Shown here in pieces: positions 50,633 to 59,489 of a stretch of DNA of 64,000 nucleotides. The stretch comes from Winogradskyella costae. Its GTDB lineage: Bacteria > Bacteroidota > Bacteroidia > Flavobacteriales > Flavobacteriaceae. Location of the stretch: the NCBI RefSeq assembly GCF_013403865.1, contig NZ_JABFDK010000001.1:372001-436000 (forward strand), given 5' to 3'. The notes under the pieces are model-generated. The model did no database searches. It was not told the origin of the DNA and saw only the letters and a list, made by a program, of their open reading frames with translations. Within the stretch, counting starts at the first letter, position 1; the number at the start of each line of letters is the position of its first letter. A program made the translations under genes and the position numbers.

Positions 50633-51385
50633 CTACCCTATATTCTGTACAATAGTTAAAAACTCTTCCTTTTTATCTTTTGAGACAGAAACCGTTTCAT
50701 CATTATCCATAATAATATAGCCTCCATCTTTTTTATAATATTCTTTAATATACTTTAAGTTGATTAAGTACGAACGATGTGGTCTGTAAAACATAGGAAT
50801 AGTATCTAATAATTCTTCAAAATGTTTTAATGGCTTACTGATTAACAGCTCTGAAGCATCTTGCACATGAACTTTGGTGTACATACCATCTGCCTTTAAT
50901 AGGATGATATCATCAAAATTTACAAACTTGATACCGTCGGCTACTGGAAGTGCTATTTTTTTAAAATTAGACGATTTTAAACTTTTCTGAAGCTCATCTA
51001 ATTTAATGTTAATATGAGATTTACCGATATTATCAATTGCTTTCTCTATGGCTTCACTAAGCTTATCTAACCGCAATGGTTTTAATAAATAATCTACAGC
51101 CGAAAGTTCAAAAGCCTTAACAGCGTATTCGCTATAAGCCGTTGTAAATATAATTTCGAAATTACGATGTGTTTCCTCCAAAAAATCAAAAATTTCTAAA
51201 CCCGAATGCTCTGGCATTTCAATATCTAAAAATACAATTTGTGGTTGTTCTGCTTTTATAATTTCAACACCACTTAACAAATCTTCAGCCGTGAAAATAA
51301 CAGCAACTTTTGGGCAATTCTCCTCTATTAGTATATTAAGCAATTTTCTTGCTTTAGGTTCGTCGTCTATAATTACTACTTTCAT
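50633..51385 (-). CDS. LytTR-type response regulator
   Basis: 250 residues. The receiver domain (1-120) has the acidic pair in IIDDEP, phospho-Asp54 in IVFLDIEMP, the Thr/Ser switch in IFTTAYSEY and the Lys in YLLKPLR. The C-terminal LytTR DNA-binding domain (about 145-245) shows IILLKADGMYTKVHV, FYRPHRSYLINLKYIKEY and VSVSKDKKEEFL. LytTR proteins bind pairs of direct repeats about two helical turns apart. It is 32 bp downstream of a LytS-like kinase, so they form one operon. The four boxed promoters begin right behind it. Confidence 0.93.
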   Translation of the reverse strand: MKVVIIDDEPKARKLLNILIEENCPKVAVIFTAEDLLSGVEIIKAEQPQIVFLDIEMPEHSGLEIFDFLEETHRNFEIIFTTAYSEYAVKAFELSAVDYLLKPLRLDKLSEAIEKAIDNIGKSHINIKLDELQKSLKSSNFKKIALPVADGIKFVNFDDIILLKADGMYTKVHVQDASELLISKPLKHFEELLDTIPMFYRPHRSYLINLKYIKEYYKKDGGYIIMDNDETVSVSKDKKEEFLTIVQNIG

Positions 51386-51417
51386 ATGTGTTTATTTTAT
51401 TAGAGCATGTTTAATGA

Positions 51418-54345
51418 TTAACCTGTAGTGTATGGGATTGTAATATCAACTTGCGTACCTACAGGTATATCTTTATCAAACAGATCGGTAATAATGACAC
51501 CAACTTGTTTTTCCTTTCCGTAGTTTAATAATGCTAATCGATCTTGAGTAGCTTTAGTAGCAAAAGACGGATGACTTTTACGACTTCTCGATTTAAACTT
51601 TTCGGCTTGCGCTCTACCAACACCATTATCTACAATAATACATCTCACCGTTTTCACTTTATCATTTATAAAGAAATTGATTCTTAAATTACGATCTGTT
51701 TTACGATGTAACAACCCATGTTTTAAGGCATTTTCTACATAGGGTTGAATAAGCATGGTAGGAATATAAGCTTCGTTTGGCTTTAAACTGCCAGATGTTG
51801 AAATGCTATAATGTAATTTATCCTCAAAACGTAACTTCTCTAATTCTAAATACATTTCCAAACAATCAATTTCTTCTTGTAAGGTAATTTTCCCCTTGGT
51901 GCTATGGTTTAAGTAAGTTCTTATTAAATTTGCGAACTTTCCCAAATATATAGTTGCTAATATTTTTTGGTTTAAAACAATATATTCTTGTATCGAATTT
52001 AAAGCATTGAATATAAAATGCGGATTCATCTGCGAGCGTAAATTTTCTAGTTTTAAAGCGATTAACTCATTATCTAAAGAGAGTTGTCTAATCTCTAATT
52101 CTTTCGCTATTTCCTTCTTTTTTAATTTCCTTTTGTAATACAAAATAATGAGACCTACAAAAGATAAACTGTAGGCTAAAATAAACCACCACTTTTTCCA
52201 ATATGGCAATTTGATATTCAATGTAATACTCTGAACGTTACTTTCAGTCCCGTCAATAATCGATGTAGGCCTCACCTGAAATGTATATTTCCCCACTGGT
52301 AGGCTACTATATTTTACGGTATTCACACCTAAATCTGTAGTAATCCAGTTATTATTATAACCAACTAAACGGTATTGATAGGTTTTATTTATATTGTATA
52401 AAATCCCGTTAACATTAAAACTAAATTGTACTGAATTCTGATTATAATCTAAATCATAATCTGTTCCTAGATTGGTCGATTCTTCATTAATTTTTATATC
52501 GTTAAAATAAATTTCGGGTTGCGACGTTTTTTTAAACACCTTCTCTTTATCAAAAGAAAAAATCCCCTTATTTGAAGACAACACCACGCGATTCTTTAAG
52601 ACTTCGATTCCTGAAATTTTATAAGATAAAATACCATCTGTCTTGTTTAAATTTTTAAAATCCTTCCTATCCGTATTGAACACTTGCAAACCTTTTGGTG
52701 TCGCTATCCAAACCGAATTTTCATCAGCCTTTAAATATTTAATCTGATCAGACAACAAGCCTTCTTTTGTAGTGTAATGCGCAATAACTTGATTATCCCT
52801 TATTGCAAAAATTCCATTTTTAAACGTTCCCACCCAAACGATGCCATCTGCAGTTTCCGTAATAGAAATGGCTAAAATCTCTTTCTCGTGATAGCGTATT
52901 GTAGTGGACTTAAGATCGTTATCTAAAACTAATAAATCATCGACATACCCAATAAAAATAGTATTGCTATTTTCACTGTAGTAGGTTGTATAGATCCGCT
53001 TGTTATCAGAAAATGTTTTAACTAACTCTGCATTATTATTCAAAAAAGCCAATCGGCTATACGTTCCAAAAAGTGTCATCGTTTCATTAACACGAGAAAA
53101 ACTTTTCACACCAAGAAATTCATGTTTTTTTATGGTTTCTAATGTCTTGTTATTTACAAAATAAGCACCATCGTCGATACTTACATAACTATATCCAATG
53201 TTAGAATTATACTGTATTGCAGAGACTTTATTACCCAGGTTAGCAGATGCTTTATAAGTAAAAGCATCAACGTTTAAAAACCCTACGACTCCACTTTTAG
53301 AACCAAAAAACACAAGCGAATCATTCACCTTATCGATAGCCATAATATCATCGCTGTTTTCAGGTAATTTATGTTTTATAACCTCTATATTCGGAATTAA
53401 ATGAACACCATTAGTAAGTGTGGACACCCAAAAATTTTGATCTTTATCAATGATAACGTCAGTAACGATTTCATCTTCTAATATTTGGTTTTTAAGTGTG
53501 AATTCATTTTTATCGTTTTCATAAATATAAATTCCGGTATGGGTTAACACCCACATATTGTCCTTTATGATCTTTATCCTAATAATCCTTTTATTTTTCA
53601 GAAGTTCTAATCCTATTGTAGCATCCGTAGTGCCTGTATTTAGGTTGATACTTCTAAACATGTTTTTATACTTAAACTGTTGAGAAAAAAATAAAATCTC
53701 GTTTAATTTAAAAACTTGAGTTTGACCTTGTGCTGTAGTCATACCTTTAGAGCCACGGTAGTGAATATTGAGCAAAAACTGATTGGTCTCCTTTAAGACT
53801 TTATTAAATAGTTTTACAGTATAAAAACTGATTATCATGTATGAATCCTTGAGTGGCATCAATCTAATACCACCATCATCACTAACTTCTTTTAAAAGTA
53901 TTTTCTTGGTAAATAAATCAATGACATATATCGAATGACTTGCGGTTATTAAAAGTTTGTTATCTCGTATAGTGTAATTTGCTAACTTCCCTTTTAACTC
54001 CTCTTTTAAATCTATAAAGGTGATGAGTTGGTTGTTTTCAACATAAAAAAACTGTCCTGAAATATTAGTGCACCAAATGCGACCTTTTTCATCTTCAAAA
54101 AGTTCAAAAACGGATAGGCCTCGTTTTTCTGCGTTAGTATATTGGGTATAGGTTTTGCCATCATAACGATATAAACCCGTATCTGAAGCCAACCAAATAA
54201 ACCCTTTACTATCTTCTAAAACATTATAAAACTCAATATCTGGTAGGCCATCTTTTTCAGTAAGATGAATAGACACAGGTTCTTGCGCACACAAAAAATG
54301 CAAGCCTAGTAGCAATACAATAAAAAGTAGTGTTTTCTTCAACAT
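51418..54345 (-). CDS. LytS-like sensor kinase with beta-propeller sensor
   Basis: 975 residues: a signal peptide (~1-20, ending FLCAQ), then about 620 residues of two-component-regulator propeller repeats (GFIWLASDTGLYRYDG, GRIWCTNISGQF, GIVWVGTFKNGIF, NSVWIATPKGLQVFN). A Y_Y_Y domain (YQYRLVGYNNNW, YTFQVRP) precedes a membrane helix at ~735 and the His-kinase domain with QMNPHFIFNALNSIQEY near residue 775. The ATPase part has QPYVENALKHGLLHR and DNGVGR. The periplasmic propeller suggests sensing of a saccharide or another extracellular ligand (inference). It partners with the LytTR regulator in the same operon. Confidence 0.92.
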   Translation of the reverse strand: MLKKTLLFIVLLLGLHFLCAQEPVSIHLTEKDGLPDIEFYNVLEDSKGFIWLASDTGLYRYDGKTYTQYTNAEKRGLSVFELFEDEKGRIWCTNISGQFFYVENNQLITFIDLKEELKGKLANYTIRDNKLLITASHSIYVIDLFTKKILLKEVSDDGGIRLMPLKDSYMIISFYTVKLFNKVLKETNQFLLNIHYRGSKGMTTAQGQTQVFKLNEILFFSQQFKYKNMFRSINLNTGTTDATIGLELLKNKRIIRIKIIKDNMWVLTHTGIYIYENDKNEFTLKNQILEDEIVTDVIIDKDQNFWVSTLTNGVHLIPNIEVIKHKLPENSDDIMAIDKVNDSLVFFGSKSGVVGFLNVDAFTYKASANLGNKVSAIQYNSNIGYSYVSIDDGAYFVNNKTLETIKKHEFLGVKSFSRVNETMTLFGTYSRLAFLNNNAELVKTFSDNKRIYTTYYSENSNTIFIGYVDDLLVLDNDLKSTTIRYHEKEILAISITETADGIVWVGTFKNGIFAIRDNQVIAHYTTKEGLLSDQIKYLKADENSVWIATPKGLQVFNTDRKDFKNLNKTDGILSYKISGIEVLKNRVVLSSNKGIFSFDKEKVFKKTSQPEIYFNDIKINEESTNLGTDYDLDYNQNSVQFSFNVNGILYNINKTYQYRLVGYNNNWITTDLGVNTVKYSSLPVGKYTFQVRPTSIIDGTESNVQSITLNIKLPYWKKWWFILAYSLSFVGLIILYYKRKLKKKEIAKELEIRQLSLDNELIALKLENLRSQMNPHFIFNALNSIQEYIVLNQKILATIYLGKFANLIRTYLNHSTKGKITLQEEIDCLEMYLELEKLRFEDKLHYSISTSGSLKPNEAYIPTMLIQPYVENALKHGLLHRKTDRNLRINFFINDKVKTVRCIIVDNGVGRAQAEKFKSRSRKSHPSFATKATQDRLALLNYGKEKQVGVIITDLFDKDIPVGTQVDITIPYTTG

Positions 54346-54436
54346 TTAAAAATTGTAGATAAAACTACAATAAATTACAAATTGTAAGCCTATAAGCTTT
54401 TAAAAGTGTGTTTTTGACTGCTGAAGGTCCTTGTTT

Positions 54437-55414
54437 TTATTGTGGAAAGTTATTTAATGAAATGCTTTCAAATTCTTTTGCTTCATTCTCAAAAATAATA
54501 AACACTTTTAATTCCGGGTGTCGCTCTGCAAATGCCTTTACTTTATCTATTCCCATAGCCTGAAATGCCGTGGCATAAGCATCTGCCGTCATACAATCTT
54601 CTGCCAATACAGAAACACTAAGAATATTTGTTTTTGAAGGATAACCTGTTTTCGTATCTATAATATGAGCATAACGGTTTCCGTTGTCATCAATTTTAAA
54701 TTTACGGTAGGTGCCAGAGGTTGCCATCGCTTCATCTTGTAATGCAATCACTTTAGAGTAGGATTGTTCTCCTTCAAAATTTGGATCATCGATACCAACT
54801 TTCCATGTTGATTGCTTTTCGACATTCAGCCCTCTTACTCGAATTTCACCTCCTATTTCAACTATATAATCAGTTATATTTTTTTGTTCTAAAAACTCAC
54901 CAATCACATCCACACCATAACCTTTGGCAATGGCATTAAAATCTAAAAACGAAGCATTATTTTTTATAATCTTATGGTCTTTTAACCCCATTCTATTGAA
55001 ACCGACTGACTTCATTAGACTATTAATAGCTGTACTGTCAATGTTTGTAATTTTACCTTCGGGACCAAAATCCCATGCGTTTACGACCGCTCCAATAGTA
55101 GGATCAAAAGCACCTTCTGTGGCTCTGTAAATTTGCTTGGCATTATTAAAAACACGTGCAAAATGTGCATCAACTTCAATAGCTTCTCCTTTGTTTAGTC
55201 TTGAAATTTTAGAATCCGGAATGTATGTTGACATCGATTGATTCACCACATTAAAAAGGCTATCAAACTGTTTTTGGTAGTTCACATCATTTTCAGAATG
55301 GTACTGAACACTGTACGATGTTCCAAAAACCGGACCTGATAATTTGATGTTTTTTGGTTCGTGTTCACAAGCAAATAATGTAGCAATAAAAATGAGATAA
55401 AATATATTTTTCAT
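54437..55414 (-). CDS. apbE: FAD:protein FMN transferase ApbE, lipoprotein
   Basis: 325 residues with a lipoprotein signal (LFACEHEP, Cys near 16). ApbE motifs: GTSYSVQYH, MSTYIPDSKISRLN, DPTIGAVVNAWDFGPEG, FDFNAIAKGYGVDVI-like DFNAIAKGYGVD, and IVEIGGEIRVRG, with YAHIIDTKTGYP binding FAD and Mg. The enzyme transfers FMN from FAD to Thr in exported flavoproteins, notably NqrB and NqrC. Both are encoded about 7 kb away in this window. It is on the same strand as the nqr operon but separated from it by plus-strand genes. Confidence 0.94.
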   Translation of the reverse strand: MKNIFYLIFIATLFACEHEPKNIKLSGPVFGTSYSVQYHSENDVNYQKQFDSLFNVVNQSMSTYIPDSKISRLNKGEAIEVDAHFARVFNNAKQIYRATEGAFDPTIGAVVNAWDFGPEGKITNIDSTAINSLMKSVGFNRMGLKDHKIIKNNASFLDFNAIAKGYGVDVIGEFLEQKNITDYIVEIGGEIRVRGLNVEKQSTWKVGIDDPNFEGEQSYSKVIALQDEAMATSGTYRKFKIDDNGNRYAHIIDTKTGYPSKTNILSVSVLAEDCMTADAYATAFQAMGIDKVKAFAERHPELKVFIIFENEAKEFESISLNNFPQ

Positions 55415-55467
55415 AGGACTTCAAATAGGGATTTGACGGCATTCAGCCAGACATTGAGATTAGTGAA

Positions 55468-55845
55468 TTAATTTAAATTCATATCAAGAACCTGAATACC
55501 GTTGTATTCAATGAGGTATTCTTCGTTTAAATAAAGAGGTAAATCTTCACCGTCAGGATTTCCTAATCCTACACCCGCATACAATACTTTAGCATCCTTT
55601 TCAAAAGCATGTTTCTTAAAGGTTTCCATCCAAACCACATCATAATTATTGGGGTTATCTGGTAAAATCACGGCACGGACTACCACAAAGTAATATTGAC
55701 TATTCTTATCGATACAGACAAATTGTGGATGCCGTTTCAACTTAGAATTAATAGCTATGAACTCGAAACCACGCGCCTCCAGGTCTTTACCAACATGGTT
55801 CATGGCGAGATTATGTACTTCTTGTGGTGTTAGTGGTTTACTCAT
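55468..55845 (-). CDS. Uncharacterised protein of an apbE/nqr-associated family
   Basis: 125 residues from ATG 55845 (SKPLTPQEVHNLAMNHVGKD begins the chain). It is soluble and alpha/beta in appearance (HPQFVCIDK, YYFVVVRAVILP, VLYAGVGLGNPDGEDLPLYLNEEYLI). I recall similar proteins next to apbE in Flavobacteriaceae, sometimes labelled as an NqrF-like subunit without any ferredoxin or flavin motif. No such motif exists here, so that name would be wrong. The longer start ATG 55860 overlaps a -7 promoter element. Confidence 0.7.
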   Translation of the reverse strand: MSKPLTPQEVHNLAMNHVGKDLEARGFEFIAINSKLKRHPQFVCIDKNSQYYFVVVRAVILPDNPNNYDVVWMETFKKHAFEKDAKVLYAGVGLGNPDGEDLPLYLNEEYLIEYNGIQVLDMNLN

Positions 55846-55849
55846 ATAG

Positions 55850-55857
55850 CAAAAATA
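55850..55857 (-). promoter_or_regulatory. -7 element immediately before the 125-residue protein
   Basis: TATTTTTG on the minus strand ends four bases before ATG 55845, which predicts a leaderless or nearly leaderless message. Confidence 0.5.
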
Positions 55858-55865
55858 CAAACTTG

Positions 55866-56732
55866 CTATTTAAAACGCACAAATTTCGAACTACTAAACC
55901 TATAATTTGAAACAGAAATAGCCGTATCATCTTCGAGTTGATACCATGGAGAAATCACTGCGTCTTCAAGATTCTTTACTAAATGCACACTTTGGGCTGG
56001 TGTATTGCCTTGAAATAATAAAAACAATTTATCTCCTTGCACGTTAACAACCTCATCTGCGACCATAACTATATGTCCTGGTGAACCACCTTTAATGAGC
56101 ATATCTCCTATTTTTAAATCTTTCGCTTTAACGGCTTCTAGCTCATTGTACAATGATAACGTCCCAGAATACATATATATTAAATTTAAGTATTTATAGA
56201 AGTTGTCTTTTGAAGTATTGGCACTTGCCGTTTTATGAAACGTGACTTTATTTCCGTTAATTTTAGGTCTATACCCTTCAGCATATTTGGTCCAAGAACA
56301 ATAATGCCCAGATGTAAAGTTAAAACCTATTTCGTTTTTTCTATTGTTGTCCCACAGGTATTCACTTCGTATTCTAATCAATGCATCTGCACATTGTTGT
56401 AGTCCATTTTTAGGTACAGGAATCTCTAAAACACCAATATGGCCGCCTTGCCAGAAATAGTTGGTGTCATCGTAATTAATGATTTTACTTCCAAAGGCTT
56501 TTAATTTGTAATTCCTGAGATACGCTTCAAAACTTCCTTCGGTATAATTGACACGTTTATAACCTTCAGGAATATTAACTCTAGATGCAATCGTTAAACT
56601 ATCTTTATTAATAAGACTTGGTGTTTCAATACTTGATATAACGATACTAACCACTTTTTTTACTGGTTTAAACTGAAACGCTAAAACAGCAAGTGATGTT
56701 AAGATTAAAATGGCGAGTAGAACTTTTTTCAT
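55866..56732 (-). CDS. DUF4846 domain protein, exported
   Basis: 288 residues with an N-terminal membrane/signal segment (about 4-22). The body fits DUF4846: NIPEGYKRVNYTEGSFEAYLRN, a Trp/His-rich QCADALIRIRSEYLWD, and FNFTSGHYCSWTKYAEGYRP. IKGGSPGHIVMVADEVV and LFLLFQGNTPAQSVHLVKN follow. GHYCSW and SPGHIVMV carry Cys and His that recall an NlpC/P60-like catalytic pair, but that is a visual suggestion. Function unknown. It lies 20 bp upstream of the 125-residue protein gene on the same strand. Confidence 0.8.
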   Translation of the reverse strand: MKKVLLAILILTSLAVLAFQFKPVKKVVSIVISSIETPSLINKDSLTIASRVNIPEGYKRVNYTEGSFEAYLRNYKLKAFGSKIINYDDTNYFWQGGHIGVLEIPVPKNGLQQCADALIRIRSEYLWDNNRKNEIGFNFTSGHYCSWTKYAEGYRPKINGNKVTFHKTASANTSKDNFYKYLNLIYMYSGTLSLYNELEAVKAKDLKIGDMLIKGGSPGHIVMVADEVVNVQGDKLFLLFQGNTPAQSVHLVKNLEDAVISPWYQLEDDTAISVSNYRFSSSKFVRFK

Positions 56733-56949
56733 ATTTTAAATAACGACAAAAAAATTTAGTTTCGTATGTTGAAGACTGAATTATAGTTTGTTAATGTAAG
56801 ATTTCCGAATCAATTCGGCTTTACTATTAATATCTCAATCGAATTATTGTTAGCATTTAAAAACAGAAATAGAGGATAAATCAGAATTGATTCATAGCGA
56901 AATAATATACTACATAATTATATTATTACCTTGCCCGAAAATATTTTAA

Positions 56950-57315
56950 ATGAGATGTAATATCTTAATTCTCGCTATAGTATTACTTTCCGGCTGTAAA
57001 AACAAACATCCATTACCAAACCCCTTAGAAGCAGGTTGGAAAGGCCATGCAGTTTGCGAGGTTTTAGAAGATAATAAAGAACTAAGAGTACTTAAATGCA
57101 CTTTTGAACCTGGCGTTGGGCACGAGAAACATTACCACAATCCACATGTTGGTTATACTTTAGTTGGAGGAAAATTTAGAATTACAGATCACACAGGCAC
57201 ACGAGAGGTTAATGTACCAACTGGTTATACCTTCAGTAAAGATTCTATCACCTCTCACGAAGTTTTAAATATTGGTGAGACAACTTCTGTTTATTTAATT
57301 ATGGAATACAAGTAA
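56950..57315 (+). CDS. Cupin-fold lipoprotein
   Basis: 121 residues with a lipoprotein signal (VLLSGC, Cys near 17). The mature part is a single cupin: GVGHEKHYHNPHVGYTLVGGKF supplies His-rich metal ligands (motif 1), and SKDSITSHEVLNIGET is motif 2. It is probably a small metal-binding periplasmic protein; no enzyme activity is assigned. Confidence 0.82.
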   Translation: MRCNILILAIVLLSGCKNKHPLPNPLEAGWKGHAVCEVLEDNKELRVLKCTFEPGVGHEKHYHNPHVGYTLVGGKFRITDHTGTREVNVPTGYTFSKDSITSHEVLNIGETTSVYLIMEYK

Positions 57316-57385
57316 ATTCTCTCAAGATAGATACTTTTATCGCCGAATAATGCCGACAAATATGAAGCAAAGTCAAATTAAAATT

Positions 57386-57393
57386 TATATTTG
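57386..57393 (+). promoter_or_regulatory. -7 element of the PAS kinase/regulator operon
   Basis: TATATTTG includes the first TTG of the longest kinase frame (57391), so translation should begin later, at TTG 57421. Confidence 0.5.
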
Positions 57394-57420
57394 TCAATTA
57401 ACACCCCAAACTCATCTATT

Positions 57421-58908
57421 TTGTCTATCCCTAATACACAAAAGAAGAGTAGTATTGATTTGTTAGATTTCATCCAAGAACGAGCCTCGATAGGCACTTG
57501 GGAGTATAATCCTACATCTACTATTCTTAATTGGAGCACTCAAACCAAGAAAATTCACGAAGTTCCCCTAGATTATAAACCTAATGTTGAAATGGGTCTC
57601 GCATTCTACAAAGAAGGTTACAGTAGAGATACCATTAGCACATTATTTACCAATTGTATTGAAAATCACGATACTTTTGATGTAGAAATACAAATAATAA
57701 CTCACACCGGAAAAGAAAAATGGGTGAGAACCATTGGTACGCCTATCGTAGAAAACCATAAGTGCATTCTAGTTCAAGGTTTGTTTCAAGATATAGATAA
57801 AAAAGCAAAAAACTCAAAAGAGTTGGCTTACAAAGAACTCTTACTCAGAAAAACCTTTGAAACGGCATTAGTTGGTATGGCCATTGTTGATTTAGAGGGT
57901 AATTGGATTGATATTAATAAAAGCTTATGCAATACCTTTGGTTATAGTAGGGAAGAAATCGAGAACCTCTCCTTTATGGATCTAACGCATCCAGACGATC
58001 TACGAAAGGACTATAAAGCCATGATGAAGTTAATAAGTGGCAAAATTGATCACTATGAAGTTGAACAACGTTATATCTGTAAAAAAGGTAAAACTATTTG
58101 GGCGAAATTATCAACATCATTAGTAAGAGACGACCACGGAAAACCTGTGCATTTTGTAGCTCAAATCAATGATGTTTCGCAGATTGTAGAAACAAGTAAA
58201 AAAGTAAATCAGCTTTTAGAAACTACAGAAGATCAAAATAAACGTCTCTTAAATTTTGCTCATATTGTATCTCATAATTTAAGATCTCACTATGGTAACT
58301 TAGACATGTTACTTGATATTATAAAAATGGATCTGCCGGAAACCACCGATAACGAAATATTTCCTTTAGTAGAGCAAGCCGTCAGTCATTTAGGTGAAAC
58401 AGTAGCTAACTTAAATGAAGTGGCTGCCATTAATATTCAAAAAGATTTAAATACAGAACCGCTAAATCTATCAAAATGTTTGAATGGCGCGATTTCTAGT
58501 ATTTCAGCTATGATATTAGAGTCTAAAACAACACTCTCAGTAAACATTAACCCAGAGCAATATATCATTGGAGTACCTGCCTATTTAGATAGTATTATAT
58601 TAAATTTTCTAACCAATGCTATTAAGTATAAAAAACCAAATGTTCCTGCTAACATCGAAATAAGCACAACAATTAAAAATGATTTTGTAGTGCTACAAGT
58701 TAAAGACTACGGACAAGGTATAGATCTCAAAAAATATGGTGAAAAACTTTTTGGCATGTATAAAACATTCCACAAGCATGATGACTCTCGTGGCTTAGGT
58801 TTATTTATAACAAAAAATCAAGTTGAAGCCATTGGTGGAAAAATAGAAGTGGAAAGTGAAGTTCAAGTAGGTACAACCTTTTATATATATTTAAAAACGC
58901 ATGAATAA
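57421..58908 (+). CDS. PAS-domain sensor histidine kinase (soluble)
   Basis: 495 residues from TTG 57421, without membrane helices. Two PAS/PAC units: ~12-135 (IGTWEYNPTSTILNWS, WVRTIGTPIVENHKCIL) and ~140-265 (TFETALVGMAIVDLEGNWIDINK, GYSREEIENLSFMDLTHPDD). A phosphoacceptor helix AHIVSHNLRSHYGN has His near 285. The ATPase part has LNFLTNAIKYK, VKDYGQGI and SRGLGLFITKNQ. A cytoplasmic signal (redox, light or small ligand) is likely, but no haem or flavin motif is evident. It overlaps the downstream receiver gene by 8 bp. Confidence 0.88.
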   Translation: MSIPNTQKKSSIDLLDFIQERASIGTWEYNPTSTILNWSTQTKKIHEVPLDYKPNVEMGLAFYKEGYSRDTISTLFTNCIENHDTFDVEIQIITHTGKEKWVRTIGTPIVENHKCILVQGLFQDIDKKAKNSKELAYKELLLRKTFETALVGMAIVDLEGNWIDINKSLCNTFGYSREEIENLSFMDLTHPDDLRKDYKAMMKLISGKIDHYEVEQRYICKKGKTIWAKLSTSLVRDDHGKPVHFVAQINDVSQIVETSKKVNQLLETTEDQNKRLLNFAHIVSHNLRSHYGNLDMLLDIIKMDLPETTDNEIFPLVEQAVSHLGETVANLNEVAAINIQKDLNTEPLNLSKCLNGAISSISAMILESKTTLSVNINPEQYIIGVPAYLDSIILNFLTNAIKYKKPNVPANIEISTTIKNDFVVLQVKDYGQGIDLKKYGEKLFGMYKTFHKHDDSRGLGLFITKNQVEAIGGKIEVESEVQVGTTFYIYLKTHE

Positions 58909-59302
58909 AATTGACGTAGCATGTATCATCGATGATGATCCGATATTTATTTTTGGTGCAAAAAGAATGATGGAATTATCAGATTTTTGTAAATCGTTTA
59001 TGGTATTTAAAAATGGACAAGAAGCCTTAAATAACTTAAAGCCAATAATGATTTCTGGTGAAGATGTTCCAGATATCATACTATTAGATATCAATATGCC
59101 CATAATGGATGGTTGGGAATTCTTAGATGAGTTTGTTAAAATTGCATCTCATAAATTGATTACTATATATATCGTAAGTTCTTCTATTGACCCTGTAGAC
59201 CTAAATCGTGCAAAACATTATAAAACGATATCTAATTACATTATAAAACCAATATCTACAGATACACTAAAGGAGATATTAGAAATAGAATTGTCCAAAT
59301 AA
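58901..59302 (+). CDS. Single-domain response regulator
   Basis: 133 residues, receiver domain only: acidic pocket in CIIDDDPIF, phospho-Asp63 in IILLDINMPIMDGW, Ser/Thr switch in YIVSSSIDP, Lys in NYIIKPIS. It has no output domain, so it acts through protein contacts or in a phosphorelay. It overlaps the PAS kinase gene by 8 bp; the two form a pair. Confidence 0.92.
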   Translation: MNKIDVACIIDDDPIFIFGAKRMMELSDFCKSFMVFKNGQEALNNLKPIMISGEDVPDIILLDINMPIMDGWEFLDEFVKIASHKLITIYIVSSSIDPVDLNRAKHYKTISNYIIKPISTDTLKEILEIELSK

Positions 59303-59402
59303 AAATAGGCCATGTCTTATCTTTATGTAAACTAAATTCAATCGTGAAAATTCTCCTAAAATTTAGAAATTCGATATTTACTCATTTAAAATTTAAACAA
59401 TA

Positions 59403-59430
59403 AAAAACCAACTCATATGAGTTGGTTTTT
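59403..59430. terminator. Bidirectional terminator between the regulator and nqrF
   Basis: A perfect 28-bp palindrome centred on CATATG, with A and T ends, lies between convergent genes. Confidence 0.9.
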
Positions 59431-59489
59431 ATTTTATAGACTTTCTAACTAAAAAATTAGAAAGACAATTTTAATATGGTGACTTAGGA

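Noticed and set aside
54396..54425. A possible fifth copy of the shared box upstream of the sensor kinase gene (autoregulation)
   Set aside because: It matches the closest copy at only 20 of 30 positions, the AGAA half-sites are broken, and there is no GATATTTG at the fixed 29-bp distance.
59344..59403. A 19-codon basic frame starting GTG 59344 between the response regulator and nqrF
   Set aside because: Too short, with no ribosome-binding site or structural signature; expected by chance in AT-rich DNA.
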